NCBI GenBank assembly: GCA_019312835.1
Contig: JAFDCJ010000227.1
Location: 1 to 43,688, forward strand
Direction of reading: 5' to 3'
From: Deltaproteobacteria bacterium
Lineage (GTDB): Bacteria; Desulfobacterota; Desulfobacteria; Desulfobacterales; JAFDCJ01
DNA: 43,688 bases
The translations under genes and the position numbers were made by a program. Shown here one piece after another: positions 15,827-24,196 of this stretch (position 1 is the first letter of the stretch; every line of letters begins with the position of its first letter). Under the pieces are notes generated by a model, which saw only the letters and a program-made list of their open reading frames with translations, did no database searches and was not told the DNA's origin.

Positions 15827-16912
15827 ATGCTGAAAATAGTTGGCGTTGGTGATCCGGTTATTACAGCGGACACCATGCAGGAAATCTTCCGGCAACAAGA
15901 TCGCCTTAGGGGCGAATTTCAAAAAATTACATGGGGTGTCACTGATCAATCCCAGTTGCAACACCAGCGCAGCCTCTATGAAGCAAACGGCCCGGAGGCC
16001 GTCCCCGTTCCGGGACACATCCTGCAACAGGGTGCCGCAGCGCAGATCCTGTTGGTGCATTTTGCACCGGTATCCGCGCAAATCATCGCGGGTCTGCCGG
16101 AGCTGAAAATTATCGGTGTCGCCCGCGCCGGAGTTGAAAATATCGATGTTGAGGCCGCCGATCAAAGAGGGGTTCTGGTCTTCAACGTAACCGGCCGCAA
16201 TGCCGAAGCGGTATCAGATTTCACCGTCGGACTGATACTGGCCGAATCTCGCAACATCGCCCGGTCCCACGTGGCCCTGCTTCGGGGAAAATGGCGCAAA
16301 GAGTTTGTTAACACTTCCTACTGCGGAGTGCTGCTGGACAAAACGGTCGGCCTTGTGGGCTACGGCCGAATCGGCCGGCTGGTGGCACGTAAACTCAAAG
16401 GGTTTGGTGTGAGTATCGTTGTTTATGACCCTTACACGCCTGCGAGCACGATTCTTGAAGACGGCTGCGAGCCGATCGGCGTTGGTGAGCTATTTAGACA
16501 AAGCGACTTCATCTCGCTTCACGCCCGATTAACCGCTGAAACCAAACAATTTATCAACGCCGAACTCATCGCAGAAATGAAATCTTCCGCCTATTTCATC
16601 AACACGGCACGCGCCGGTCTGGTGGATCATCGTGCGCTCATCACTGCGCTCACAGAAAAGCGCATCGGAGGAGCCGCGCTTGATGTATTCGAGCTTGAGC
16701 CTTTGCCTCCGGGCAGCCCGCTGTTGGAACTTGACAACGTCACGCTGACTTCTCATCTGGCTGGCGTCACCCAGGACACGTACCGCCTTTCGATGGAACT
16801 TCTTTATAAAAATCTGGCTGACTTCCTTGAAAAAGGCCGGCAAGATAACCTGATAAACCCCTCTGCAGCCGATCAGCATGACCTGCAGGATTGGCTGGCA
16901 GCGCAAAGATGA
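15827..16912 (+). CDS. D-isomer-specific 2-hydroxyacid dehydrogenase
   Basis: 361 residues. The NAD-binding motif GYGRIG is at 178-183, with an acidic D201 after the second strand, which favours NAD over NADP. The catalytic set is R262 (NTARAGLVD), E291 (ELEPLPPGSP) and H310 (TSHLAG). The family interconverts 2-hydroxy and 2-keto acids; D-3-phosphoglycerate, glyoxylate/hydroxypyruvate and D-erythronate enzymes all belong here. In this locus an action on a sugar acid or its phosphate is likely but not provable. Its stop overlaps the start of the kinase gene (ATGA). Confidence 0.88.
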   Translation: MLKIVGVGDPVITADTMQEIFRQQDRLRGEFQKITWGVTDQSQLQHQRSLYEANGPEAVPVPGHILQQGAAAQILLVHFAPVSAQIIAGLPELKIIGVARAGVENIDVEAADQRGVLVFNVTGRNAEAVSDFTVGLILAESRNIARSHVALLRGKWRKEFVNTSYCGVLLDKTVGLVGYGRIGRLVARKLKGFGVSIVVYDPYTPASTILEDGCEPIGVGELFRQSDFISLHARLTAETKQFINAELIAEMKSSAYFINTARAGLVDHRALITALTEKRIGGAALDVFELEPLPPGSPLLELDNVTLTSHLAGVTQDTYRLSMELLYKNLADFLEKGRQDNLINPSAADQHDLQDWLAAQR

Positions 16913-18429
16913 AACATCAGGCCATCATAACCGTTGACGCGGGAACCACTTTTTGCAAAACCCTGGTGTGGGATTCAAATGGTGCAATTCTGGCCAGAGC
17001 CCAGCGTATGAACCAGCCAATATATCCACGACCGGGATGGGCCGAGCAAACACCCCAACTCTGGTGGGACAATACCCGATACACCATAAGGGCCGCTTTG
17101 CAGCAGGCCATTTCCAAAATGGGCGATCTTCAGATCTGTTCGATAGGCCTGACTTCCTGCCGGGACATTGTCATTCCGATTGACCACCACGGCCAACCAC
17201 TGGGAAATGCAATTCTATGGATGGATACCCGTGCTATAAACGAAGCTGAGGAAATCGCAGCGCAGTTAGACGCCGCCAGCGTTCACCGCAAAACCGGGAT
17301 GGTCATAGGGCCAACTTTTCCCGCCTGCAAAATTCTCTGGCTCAAGAAACATCAACCCGGACAGCTTGAAAACTGCGCTTATTTCCTGCAGCCCAGAGAT
17401 TACGTATTTTTCAGGCTTACCGGGGAATTGCTGACCGACTACTCCATGGCCTCGCGCACGATGATGCTGGACCAGAAAACCTGCACCTGGTGGGACGCTA
17501 TGTTCGACCTGCTGGGAATCAAGACCTCACAGTTTCCAGAGCTTTGCCCTGCATTGTCATTTCGACCCCTCCAACCCGAAGTCTCCCGTCAACTCGGCTT
17601 GCCGCCCGACACACCGGTGATTCTGGGCGGCGGGGATCGGCAGTGCGAAGCCCTCGGTGCCATGGTGTCGGAAAAGCGGGCTATGGATTCAACCGGCACC
17701 GCGACCAATATCTCCTTGGCCGGACCTGCAGCAGGCACAACCTTGCACCCCAAAGTCGTCCGCTCGATTCATGTGGTTCCCGATCATCTTTTGATGGAAG
17801 TCACTATCAACACCTCCGGTCTGGCAATGGAGTATTTCCGGGAACTTTTCAGGGGTGACGAAAATTATTTTAAGCAGATCGCAGCCCAGGTCGCCGGTGT
17901 GCCGCCGGGTTCAAACGGCCTGATCATGCTGCCTTTTTTCATGGGTGCGCGTTCGATCCGCTGGAACCCTCGCGCTACCGGGGCACTTTTCGGCCTGACC
18001 TTTGTCCACAAAGACAAAGAAATCATCCGCGCCCTGATGGAAGGCATCGCTTTCGAAGAAAAAGCCGCTCTGAAGCTTTTCCGGGAAATCGGATTTGCAC
18101 CCCATGAGATCAGAGCAATAGGCGGCGGATCGCAAAGTGAAATATGGAATCAGATCAAGGCCGATGTTACCGGTATGCGCGTGGTGACTTTGAATGTCTC
18201 TGACTCGGCTTCTTTCGGGGCCATGGCCTTGGCTGCTGCAGCTATCGGCATGGCCCCGGAACCGGAAACGGCAGTCAGGCGTCTGAGCAAAATCAAGAAG
18301 GAATACGTGGCCGATCCTCGCAACACAGGCAGATACGACGAGATATTTCAACTTTACAACGATTTATATGCCGCCAACGAAAACATGTTCGCGCGGTTGG
18401 AAAAAATAAAGCAGGTCTTTTGGGACTAA
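16909..18429 (+). CDS. FGGY-family carbohydrate kinase
   Basis: 506 residues from MKHQAIITVDAGTT. The ATG overlaps the previous stop, and six extra in-frame codons upstream are probably not used. The N-terminal phosphate motif DAGTT is at 10-14. D243 in GGGDRQCEALG is the expected catalytic base and IGGGSQSEIWNQ (about 404-415) is the adenosine motif. FGGY enzymes phosphorylate sugars or polyols; xylulokinase and the AI-2 kinase LsrK are relatives. Pairing with a DhnA/LsrF-type aldolase suggests phosphorylation of a keto sugar or keto sugar acid that the aldolase then splits. The natural substrate is unknown. Confidence 0.9.
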   Translation: MKHQAIITVDAGTTFCKTLVWDSNGAILARAQRMNQPIYPRPGWAEQTPQLWWDNTRYTIRAALQQAISKMGDLQICSIGLTSCRDIVIPIDHHGQPLGNAILWMDTRAINEAEEIAAQLDAASVHRKTGMVIGPTFPACKILWLKKHQPGQLENCAYFLQPRDYVFFRLTGELLTDYSMASRTMMLDQKTCTWWDAMFDLLGIKTSQFPELCPALSFRPLQPEVSRQLGLPPDTPVILGGGDRQCEALGAMVSEKRAMDSTGTATNISLAGPAAGTTLHPKVVRSIHVVPDHLLMEVTINTSGLAMEYFRELFRGDENYFKQIAAQVAGVPPGSNGLIMLPFFMGARSIRWNPRATGALFGLTFVHKDKEIIRALMEGIAFEEKAALKLFREIGFAPHEIRAIGGGSQSEIWNQIKADVTGMRVVTLNVSDSASFGAMALAAAAIGMAPEPETAVRRLSKIKKEYVADPRNTGRYDEIFQLYNDLYAANENMFARLEKIKQVFWD

Positions 18430-18442
18430 TTGGAGGAAAGCA

Positions 18443-19132
18443 ATGAATGTAGGCAAAGAAATCAGGATGAATAGAATAATCAACTCTAAATCCGGCAAAG
18501 TATTTTTCGCCACCATCGACCACGGATTTCATCGCGGTGTGCTACCGGGAATAGACAATATAGCGGCGGCTATCCAAAAAATCGCCGATGGCGGCCCGGA
18601 CGTGATGACTATGCACAAGGGCCTGGCCAAAAAGTACTTCCCTCCCTACGCCGCCAATATTTGTCTGGCCGTCAAGAGCACGACCTTCTCACCCTACCAT
18701 CCTAACTTGGATGTGCCGGTAGCCGATGTGGAAGAAGTACAAAAATTGGGGGCTGATGCGGTTTCGATCGGCCTTTTGACCGGCACCAGGGACCAACCGG
18801 CCATGTTCGCCCACATGGGTCGCATTTCTCGTCAGTGCGAGGAGCGCGGCATGCCGCTGATCGTGCACGCCTATCCTAAAGGCGAATTGATCAAGGAGGA
18901 TGAGCGCTATAGCTATGAGCATGTCTCATACTCGGTGCGGGCGGCCGTCGAGTGCGGGGCCGATATCGTCAAAACCTGGTACACCGGTGATTACGATTCT
19001 TTTGCCAGGGTGGTGGAAGCCAGTCATGGACGCGTGGTGGTAGCCGGTGGTGCCAAAATGAAAGACACCGAGTCATTCTTCAAGGTTACCTATGATGTCA
19101 TCCGAGCCGGCGCACTTGGGGTCGCCTACTGA
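18443..19132 (+). CDS. DhnA/LsrF-type class I aldolase, interrupted by in-frame TGA
   Basis: 229 residues up to TGA at 19130-19132. The fold is the class I aldolase TIM barrel: FATIDHGFHRG (about 22-32) and DVMTMHKG near the N-terminus, and the Schiff-base Lys is expected in ADIVKTWYTGDY (about 175-186). A phosphate-binding VVVAGGAKM (about 199-207) follows. The reading frame continues past the TGA with RNIFQAENP and ends at TAA 19238-19240. Relatives read GRNIFQ here, so TGA stands for a Gly in the second phosphate-binding loop (a GGA to TGA change). Without the last 36 residues the enzyme is probably inactive. Options are a nonsense mutation, a sequencing error or recoding. GGAGG precedes the ATG, 13 bases after the kinase stop. 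Confidence 0.8.
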   Translation: MNVGKEIRMNRIINSKSGKVFFATIDHGFHRGVLPGIDNIAAAIQKIADGGPDVMTMHKGLAKKYFPPYAANICLAVKSTTFSPYHPNLDVPVADVEEVQKLGADAVSIGLLTGTRDQPAMFAHMGRISRQCEERGMPLIVHAYPKGELIKEDERYSYEHVSYSVRAAVECGADIVKTWYTGDYDSFARVVEASHGRVVVAGGAKMKDTESFFKVTYDVIRAGALGVAY

Positions 19133-19240
19133 CGAAATATCTTCCAGGCCGAAAACCCCACCAGAATGGTCACTTCCCTTAAATCTATCATTCATGAGGG
19201 ATCCACCCCGGATCATGCCATGGAGGTTTTACGCGGATAA
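19130..19240 (+). pseudogene. Detached C-terminal end of the aldolase after the in-frame TGA
   Basis: In the same frame as the aldolase, this stretch encodes RNIFQAENPTRMVTSL and a further 20 residues up to TAA. It matches the normal LsrF/DhnA C-terminus in length and content. No ATG with a ribosome site restarts it. No convincing stem-loop follows the TGA at the distance expected for a bacterial selenocysteine element. Confidence 0.7.
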
Positions 19241-19268
19241 AGACACTTACCGGTGAATATCAAAGGGT

Positions 19269-19586
19269 TTATTTATCCAACCGCTCTTTTTCTGCCAGTA
19301 ATTTGTTCAGGGTTGCGTTGATTGCCCCAAGCGACGCTTTGATATCATTCAATTGGCCGATAATGGAGTCACGGTCAGCGGCGCCGGCCTGTGACTGGCC
19401 GGCACCGCTGCCGATTTTGCGGGAAATGTCATCCAGGCGGATGCCCAGGGTGACAATGAAATACAATAGCAGAAGGAATGTAAAATCTTCGGCCTGCCAG
19501 TAAAGCACCTGCCAGCCGATGATCATAATAACCAAGAAAATGGCGCTGGTAACCAGATAGGGACGATCCGTTATCCACTTTTTCAT
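19269..19586 (-). CDS. Small membrane protein with C-terminal coiled coil, unknown function
   Basis: 105 residues. Two hydrophobic helices (about 10-28 and 34-50) follow MKKWITDRPYL. A Gly/Ala/Gln-rich linker (about 58-70) leads to a heptad-like helix (IGQLNDIKASLGAINATLNK, then LLAEKERLDK). Its ATG overlaps the stop of the acyl-CoA ligase gene by four bases, so the two are translationally coupled. A membrane adaptor or oligomerisation partner for the ligase is possible, but no family is recognised. Confidence 0.75.
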   Translation of the reverse strand: MKKWITDRPYLVTSAIFLVIMIIGWQVLYWQAEDFTFLLLLYFIVTLGIRLDDISRKIGSGAGQSQAGAADRDSIIGQLNDIKASLGAINATLNKLLAEKERLDK

Positions 19587-21322
19587 TTAGCCTTCTCGAG
19601 CTCCTCGTCTCTCAGCACCCTGCGCAGGATCTTACCAACGTTTGAAACCGGCAGGGTGTCCCTGAACTCGACAATTTTGGGCCGTTTATATCCGGCCATA
19701 TTCTCTTTGCAGAATTCAAGGATTTCCTCTTCGGTTGCCGTTTCTCCCGGTTTAAGCTCGATGTAGGCTTTGACGACTTCGCCGCTTTTCTCATCCGGCA
19801 CCCCTACAACGGCCGCAAGTGCCACCTTGGGATGGGTAAACAGGATATCTTCCACATCCCGCGGGTAAACATTGAAACCGCCGACCAGGATCATGTCCTT
19901 TTTGCGGTCGGTGATCAGGATATACCCGTCTTCATCGACATGGCCGATATCCCCGGTCAGAAAATACCGCTTGCCGTCGACCTCACGAAATACTTTTTCG
20001 TTCTCATCGGGTCTGTTCCAGTAGCCCTGCATCACCTGGGGACCGCAAATGGCGATCTCACCGTCTTCACCCTGGGGCAGGGCCTGGGTCCCGGTATCGA
20101 TATCCAGCACTTTAACGTCTGTGCCGGGTATCGGAAAACCGATGGTCCCTATTTTGCGTTTTTCCTTGCTGGTTGGATTCGACGTTGCCACCGGTGCCGT
20201 CTCGCTGAGGCCGTAGCCTTCAAAAATAACCGCGCCGGTTTTTTCCTCAAACTGCTTGCAGACTTCCGGGGGCAGCGGCGCGCCGCCTGAAAAACATCCG
20301 ATCAACGATGTCAGGTCGTACTGGTCAATCTGCGGATGATTGGTAAACGCCACAAAAATGGTCGGCACCGCCGGCATAACGGTGGGCCGGTATTTTTGAA
20401 CGGCCTTGAGCACTTCGGTGAACGGTGGGTTGCCGGCCCGGGGATCGGGGATGCAGATGAGGCTGCCGCCGATCGAGCAGGAGGACATCATGGCCACCGT
20501 CAAACCGAAACTATGATACCACGGCAATACCCCCAGATAAGTGTGAAAACCGCCTTTGCGAAGCTTTTCGGGCTGTCCGCCGGGCTCGTGGACGAACACG
20601 CCCCATTCACCCAGGGCCGCCAGGTTGTACATAAAATTGGAATGGGTCAACGCCGCCCCTTTGGGAACCCCGGTGGTGCCGCCGGTATAGATGATCAACG
20701 CCGGATCCTCGGTCGGATTGATGTCAGCCGCTGGCGGCTCGGGTCTGGCCCCTGCCACCACGTCATCAAAGAAAAGGTGGCCCGGCTGGTGGTTATCGGC
20801 TTTTGGAATTTTGCCCAACAGTCCGCCCAGAATTGCCTTTATTTTGGGCAGGTAAGATTTGACGCTGCAGACCACCACCGTGTCTACATCGGTATCCTTG
20901 ATGGCCTGGGCCGTGGTCGGATAAAACTGGGGGTGATCCATGCAAAATACGGCCTTGGCGCCGGCATCCTTCAACTGGTAATTCAATTCGTTGCCCGTAT
21001 ACAGGGGGTTGCAGGTCACACAGACGGCCCCGGCCTTGAGGATGCCGAAAAAAATGGCTGGATAATGGGGGATATTCGGTAAAAAGATCGCCACCCGGTC
21101 CCCTTTTTGAATGCCGCGGGAAACCAGAAAATTGGCGATCCGGTCAGCGGTATCTTTTACCTGGGCATAGGTCCGCGTGGCATCGTTAAATATGGTGTAG
21201 ACCTGGTTGGGGTAATCCCTGGCAGAGTCGTCTAGAATCGTGAACAGGGGTCTTTCGTAATCGGTGACATCGCGCGCCACACCCTCCGGCCAGTTGGGAG
21301 TCGGCCAAGTCGTAGCAACCAT
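19583..21322 (-). CDS. Long-chain-fatty-acid-CoA ligase (AMP-forming)
   Basis: 579 residues, a normal FadD size. It activates a fatty or other carboxylic acid to its CoA ester through an acyl-adenylate. The P-loop IYTGGTTGVPKGAALTHSN lies at about 211-229, with GYGLSETAP, then TGDIGHVDEDGYI, DRKKDMILVGGFNVYP and the C-terminal catalytic Lys region SNVGKILRR. AAGGAGG five bases before ATG sets the start. The MVATTWPTPNWPEGV N-terminus is common in anaerobic fatty-acid degraders. It is a plausible source of acyl-CoA for the cluster at 1-9 kb, though not linked to it. Confidence 0.93.
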   Translation of the reverse strand: MVATTWPTPNWPEGVARDVTDYERPLFTILDDSARDYPNQVYTIFNDATRTYAQVKDTADRIANFLVSRGIQKGDRVAIFLPNIPHYPAIFFGILKAGAVCVTCNPLYTGNELNYQLKDAGAKAVFCMDHPQFYPTTAQAIKDTDVDTVVVCSVKSYLPKIKAILGGLLGKIPKADNHQPGHLFFDDVVAGARPEPPAADINPTEDPALIIYTGGTTGVPKGAALTHSNFMYNLAALGEWGVFVHEPGGQPEKLRKGGFHTYLGVLPWYHSFGLTVAMMSSCSIGGSLICIPDPRAGNPPFTEVLKAVQKYRPTVMPAVPTIFVAFTNHPQIDQYDLTSLIGCFSGGAPLPPEVCKQFEEKTGAVIFEGYGLSETAPVATSNPTSKEKRKIGTIGFPIPGTDVKVLDIDTGTQALPQGEDGEIAICGPQVMQGYWNRPDENEKVFREVDGKRYFLTGDIGHVDEDGYILITDRKKDMILVGGFNVYPRDVEDILFTHPKVALAAVVGVPDEKSGEVVKAYIELKPGETATEEEILEFCKENMAGYKRPKIVEFRDTLPVSNVGKILRRVLRDEELEKAK

Positions 21323-21496
21323 TTTTACCTCCTTGTGATGATGGTTAGATTGAACTGTCGACGCTGATTATAGATAACGGCCATAGCTGAATACCAGCCG
21401 GCCGACACAGCATTGAGTCATCAGGTCAGTATATTGAAAACAGGGATAGGTGTCAAACAAGAAAGTCCTCCAAATTCAACCAATAAATAATGGAAC

Positions 21497-22255
21497 TTAG
21501 AGATATTCGGCGTATTCGGACAGGATCAGATCGTGCAATTTCTGCCCGATGGCCAGACCCAGATCCAGGAATTGAGGGCCGTACTGCCGGCCCGTTTCTG
21601 TTCGAAAGGTGGTCTTTATTTTTTCCAGGCTTGCCATACCCTGCGGATACCGGGCCATGAATTTTGACAGGGGCGGATTTAAGAATGACACCATGTCCCA
21701 GAGGGTGTCGGTGAAATTATCCGGGCCCCACCGGAACTTATCGGCATCGTACAGGCAATCGGCTATCAGAAGGCCTTCGGCGGTCTCGATCGGAATATTG
21801 TCTTTGAAGGCCTCGTGGTCTTCAATGGCCCGGCACACGTCCTCGATTTCATCATAGGAAAGTGAATAGCCTTCGAGCACGGTACGGGCATAATCCGCTC
21901 CGTGCCTGGAATGATCTTTCTTCTTGCGCATGGTGTCGTGCAGCAGCCCGGCACACTGAACGATCAGGGTCCGGCGCCTGAGCTGGGATTCACCATAGCC
22001 GGCGGCCTGCCCCTCGATATTCATCAAGGCACCGGCATCGATGGTCACTTTGATGGCATGCTGCAACCCGTGACCGAAATCATCGTCCAGGTTGTCGCTG
22101 ACAAAACGGCATAATTTTCGAATCTCCGGATCGGCTCTGAACAGCCGGCTGGAATATTCGTAGGCTTGTGAATGATCTTTATAAAAATCAGGAGGGGGGA
22201 AGCTGGAGACGATTTGGCGTGCCTGCTCGCGCAAACGAGCATAGATCGATTGCAT
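21497..22255 (-). CDS. HD-domain hydrolase, function unknown
   Basis: 252 residues. An HD metal-binding pattern is present: H66 in GHGLQHAIKV, H106-D107 in LLHDTMR, then H118 and H147 (EDHEAF) and D172 in YDADKF. HD proteins are metal-dependent phosphohydrolases acting on nucleotides or similar substrates. The DADKFRWGPDNF region resembles uncharacterised HD proteins of anaerobes. No Shine-Dalgarno is seen before the ATG, which follows a run of eight T; a downstream start is not obvious. It stands alone, with about 390 bases of repeat-rich DNA upstream. Confidence 0.8.
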   Translation of the reverse strand: MQSIYARLREQARQIVSSFPPPDFYKDHSQAYEYSSRLFRADPEIRKLCRFVSDNLDDDFGHGLQHAIKVTIDAGALMNIEGQAAGYGESQLRRRTLIVQCAGLLHDTMRKKKDHSRHGADYARTVLEGYSLSYDEIEDVCRAIEDHEAFKDNIPIETAEGLLIADCLYDADKFRWGPDNFTDTLWDMVSFLNPPLSKFMARYPQGMASLEKIKTTFRTETGRQYGPQFLDLGLAIGQKLHDLILSEYAEYL

Positions 22256-22306
22256 GCTTAAAAAAAACCCGAATAAAAGGCAGAAAGTTGGCGGTTAATG
22301 TATAAG

Positions 22307-22350
22307 CCGGCCCGCTGGTTATTTTCAGGGCCTCAAGCCCGGCGGGCCGG
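22307..22350. terminator. GC-rich hairpin between the HD gene and the 22643 gene
   Basis: CCGGCCCGC (22307-22315) pairs with GCGGGCCGG (22342-22350), and an inner GGGC/GCCC pair lengthens the stem. It lies downstream of the minus-strand gene ending at 22643, so it may be its terminator. A T-run appears only about 35 bases further on, so intrinsic termination is uncertain. Confidence 0.4.
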
Positions 22351-22366
22351 AACCGAATAGAAGATA

Positions 22367-22583
22367 GAGGCGGTTTCAAAACCCCATCCAACGCCCAGAT
22401 ACGGCGTTGCGCGTCTCTTAGAAATGCTCAATACTACCGTGTATTCTGCGCTTTCTAAGATGTTAAGCATTGACCCCTACGGCGTCTCGCGGCCTTGAGG
22501 CATACCTTAATCTATTTAAAATAGGCATGTCATCCCGCTAGGCGGGGTCTTTGGACGTGATCTGATGTTTTGAAACCACTTCT
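22367..22583. repeat. MITE-like palindromic element with GGTTTCAAAAC ends
   Basis: About 215 bases bounded by exact inverted ends GGTTTCAAAAC (22372-22382) and GTTTTGAAACC (22567-22577). The inside holds nested inverted words, CTTAGAAA and TTTCTAAG, around an AATAC...GTATT centre. No open reading frame is supported. The layout resembles the element at 43494-43637, which has the same type of centre, so both may belong to one class of non-coding dispersed repeats. Confidence 0.5.
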
Positions 22584-22642
22584 AATTTAAAACGTCTTCT
22601 GGAATGGCTTCTCAACCAAATTATAAATACGCCCAGACGGCC

Positions 22643-23137
22643 TCAACCTTCAGTCAGGTCAAAGGGCTGACCGCAAACTTTCCAGCCGTCTTCTTCTTTT
22701 ACCACCGTTAGGGTTTCCTCAACTTTATAGGTATCGCCAAGAAAGAATATTTTGGCCACCGCCGCATAAACCGGATTGATCGATCTTCGGCGTTCGCCGG
22801 TAATTTGGATCTTGGCCGTGTTTTCATCCACCATCTCGGTTTGCAATTCGAGGTGCGACAGGGCCATTTTCTTCCAGCTGGGATCAAAGCCCTCGGCTCG
22901 GGCTTCGGTGGCAACGCGATGGATATAATCATCAACGACATTGGTATCTTCATCGCCTGCCAACTCGGCGCACAGCATGTCGGCCATGTCGGCATCCAGA
23001 TAAAAATAGGCCTTGCTGAAATCAACGGCTACCGCTCCGGGGGATTCATGCCGATCGATACCGATCAATGCGATCTGCAGGATGAAGAACACGATAACTA
23101 CTGCCCCTAACACCACGAATTTGCTGCCGCTACCCAT
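22643..23137 (-). CDS. Membrane-anchored NTF2-like hypothetical protein
   Basis: 164 residues. One N-terminal hydrophobic anchor (about 7-27, FVVLGAVVIVFFILQIALIG) is followed by a soluble domain facing the periplasm or cytoplasm. The pattern ALSHLELQTEMVDENTA, a basic RRR turn, and VEETLTVVKEEDGWKV suggests an NTF2/DUF4878-like lumazine-binding-protein-like fold. The strong AAGGAGG before the ATG supports expression. No catalytic residues are evident. Standing alone between two repeat-rich gaps, it offers no functional context. Confidence 0.75.
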   Translation of the reverse strand: MGSGSKFVVLGAVVIVFFILQIALIGIDRHESPGAVAVDFSKAYFYLDADMADMLCAELAGDEDTNVVDDYIHRVATEARAEGFDPSWKKMALSHLELQTEMVDENTAKIQITGERRRSINPVYAAVAKIFFLGDTYKVEETLTVVKEEDGWKVCGQPFDLTEG

Positions 23138-23483
23138 TGGATTTACCTCCTTTTTTAATGCTGCCGGAAAGGGCCTGACGCTGCCGCTTAATTCAAATCG
23201 TTAAACAACTCACCTAACATGAATCATAATCGATGACAAGAATTTTTCTGTCTGCTCTCCGGCAATCAGTTGAAAACAAGACCGATGTAAAACAAGGCTT
23301 GACAGCAAATCCCTTACCCTTTATTTTGAGATTAAGCTCATAACCATTAACCCACCCTTCTTGTCTTTAACGAAGCATTAATATCACTGAAGCGGGACGG
23401 TCATGAAACCGGTTGTTGCCACCAGAATATACTGACCATGGCGGAACCTGCGCAAAATAAAATTGCCGGCGGAGACAATCTGT

Positions 23484-23636
23484 ATGGGGTTTACGGCGGC
23501 CTGCAATCACTGCACCGGCCTGCCGGCAGTAGAGAAGATGCTGGAACTGGGTATTCCGGTGGTACAGGGATCGGCAAAGCATGGCTCCAAGAGCAAATTA
23601 TATGTCGGCAACGGAGATGAGGTCGTGTTTGGATAA
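23484..23636 (+). CDS. Possible 50-residue Cys-containing protein, unrecognised
   Basis: A short frame encodes MGFTAACNHCTGLPAVEKML and then about 30 residues ending in GDEVVFG. GGAG lies about nine bases before the ATG, and a TTG at 23463 could extend it to include another Cys. The CNHC pair, the GIPVVQGSAKHGSKSK stretch and the ordered composition look protein-like. I do not recognise a family. It may be a small metal or redox protein, or the end of a decayed gene. It lies in an otherwise gene-free 659-base gap. Confidence 0.35.
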   Translation: MGFTAACNHCTGLPAVEKMLELGIPVVQGSAKHGSKSKLYVGNGDEVVFG

Positions 23637-23651
23637 CATCCCCCGGGGATC

Positions 23652-23712
23652 AAATGAAGCGGCATTGCCAAACTCGTGCGAGGCAGATCTGATGTCTGCC
23701 TCGCTTCATTTG
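23652..23712. terminator. Nested hairpin upstream of the diacylglycerol kinase
   Basis: GCGAGGCAGA (23678-23687) pairs with TCTGCCTCGC (23695-23704). An outer pair, AAATGAAGC (23652-23660) with GCTTCATTT (23703-23711), competes with or extends it. It follows the small frame ending at 23636 and precedes dgkA. No T-run follows, so it may be a processed-end stem or a mutually exclusive fold. Confidence 0.45.
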
Positions 23713-23796
23713 GGGCCGCTGAAAATAATTTGACTCCTGATATAGAAAATAGTTTATAGGAGTTTAGAATTCATTCGGGTAAAAAGGCAGACGCGT

Positions 23797-24171
23797 ATGG
23801 GAAACAAAAATGAAAACCTGATCGACCACATCGTCAACGCGTTTAGATATACCTTTGCCGGATTCAAATCGGCCTGGCAAAACGAGCTGGCCTTTCGTGG
23901 TGAGGTGGTGGTGGTCACTGTCATGCTGCCCCTGGGCATCTGGCTCGGACAATCGGCTGCCGAGCGGGCCCTGCTGATCGTATCTCTCCTGTTGATTCTG
24001 ATCACTGAACTGGTGAACTCAGCCCTTGAAGCAGTGGTGGACCGCATCGGGCCGCAGAGGCATGAATTATCAAAACGCGCCAAAGACCTGGGCTCTGCCG
24101 CCGCATTTGTCAGTATGGTTGCGGCTGCGCTGGTGTGGATCATTATAGCTTACGGTCGTTTTTTAGTTTAA
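23797..24171 (+). CDS. dgkA: Diacylglycerol kinase (DgkA, prokaryotic integral-membrane type)
   Basis: 124 residues with three membrane helices, as in the whole family. It phosphorylates diacylglycerol or undecaprenol at the inner membrane. The conserved core ELVNSALEAVVDRIGP (about 68-83) and RAKDLGSAAAF (about 93-103) carries the catalytic Glu and metal-binding residues. The N-terminal HIVNAFRYTFAGFKSAW is the usual amphipathic surface helix. It is monocistronic, followed by a REP pair. Confidence 0.95.
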   Translation: MGNKNENLIDHIVNAFRYTFAGFKSAWQNELAFRGEVVVVTVMLPLGIWLGQSAAERALLIVSLLLILITELVNSALEAVVDRIGPQRHELSKRAKDLGSAAAFVSMVAAALVWIIIAYGRFLV

Positions 24172-24196
24172 GATTCCGGGCGTCAACAAGCATAAA

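Noticed and set aside
19130-19190. Selenocysteine insertion at the aldolase TGA
   Set aside because: The replaced residue is Gly, not Cys, and no clear stem-loop follows the codon; kept only as an open possibility in the finding.
20336-21082. 248-residue plus-strand frame opposite the acyl-CoA ligase
   Set aside because: Antisense shadow with no recognisable motif.
23754-24143. 129-residue minus-strand frame over dgkA
   Set aside because: Antisense to a well-supported diacylglycerol kinase gene.
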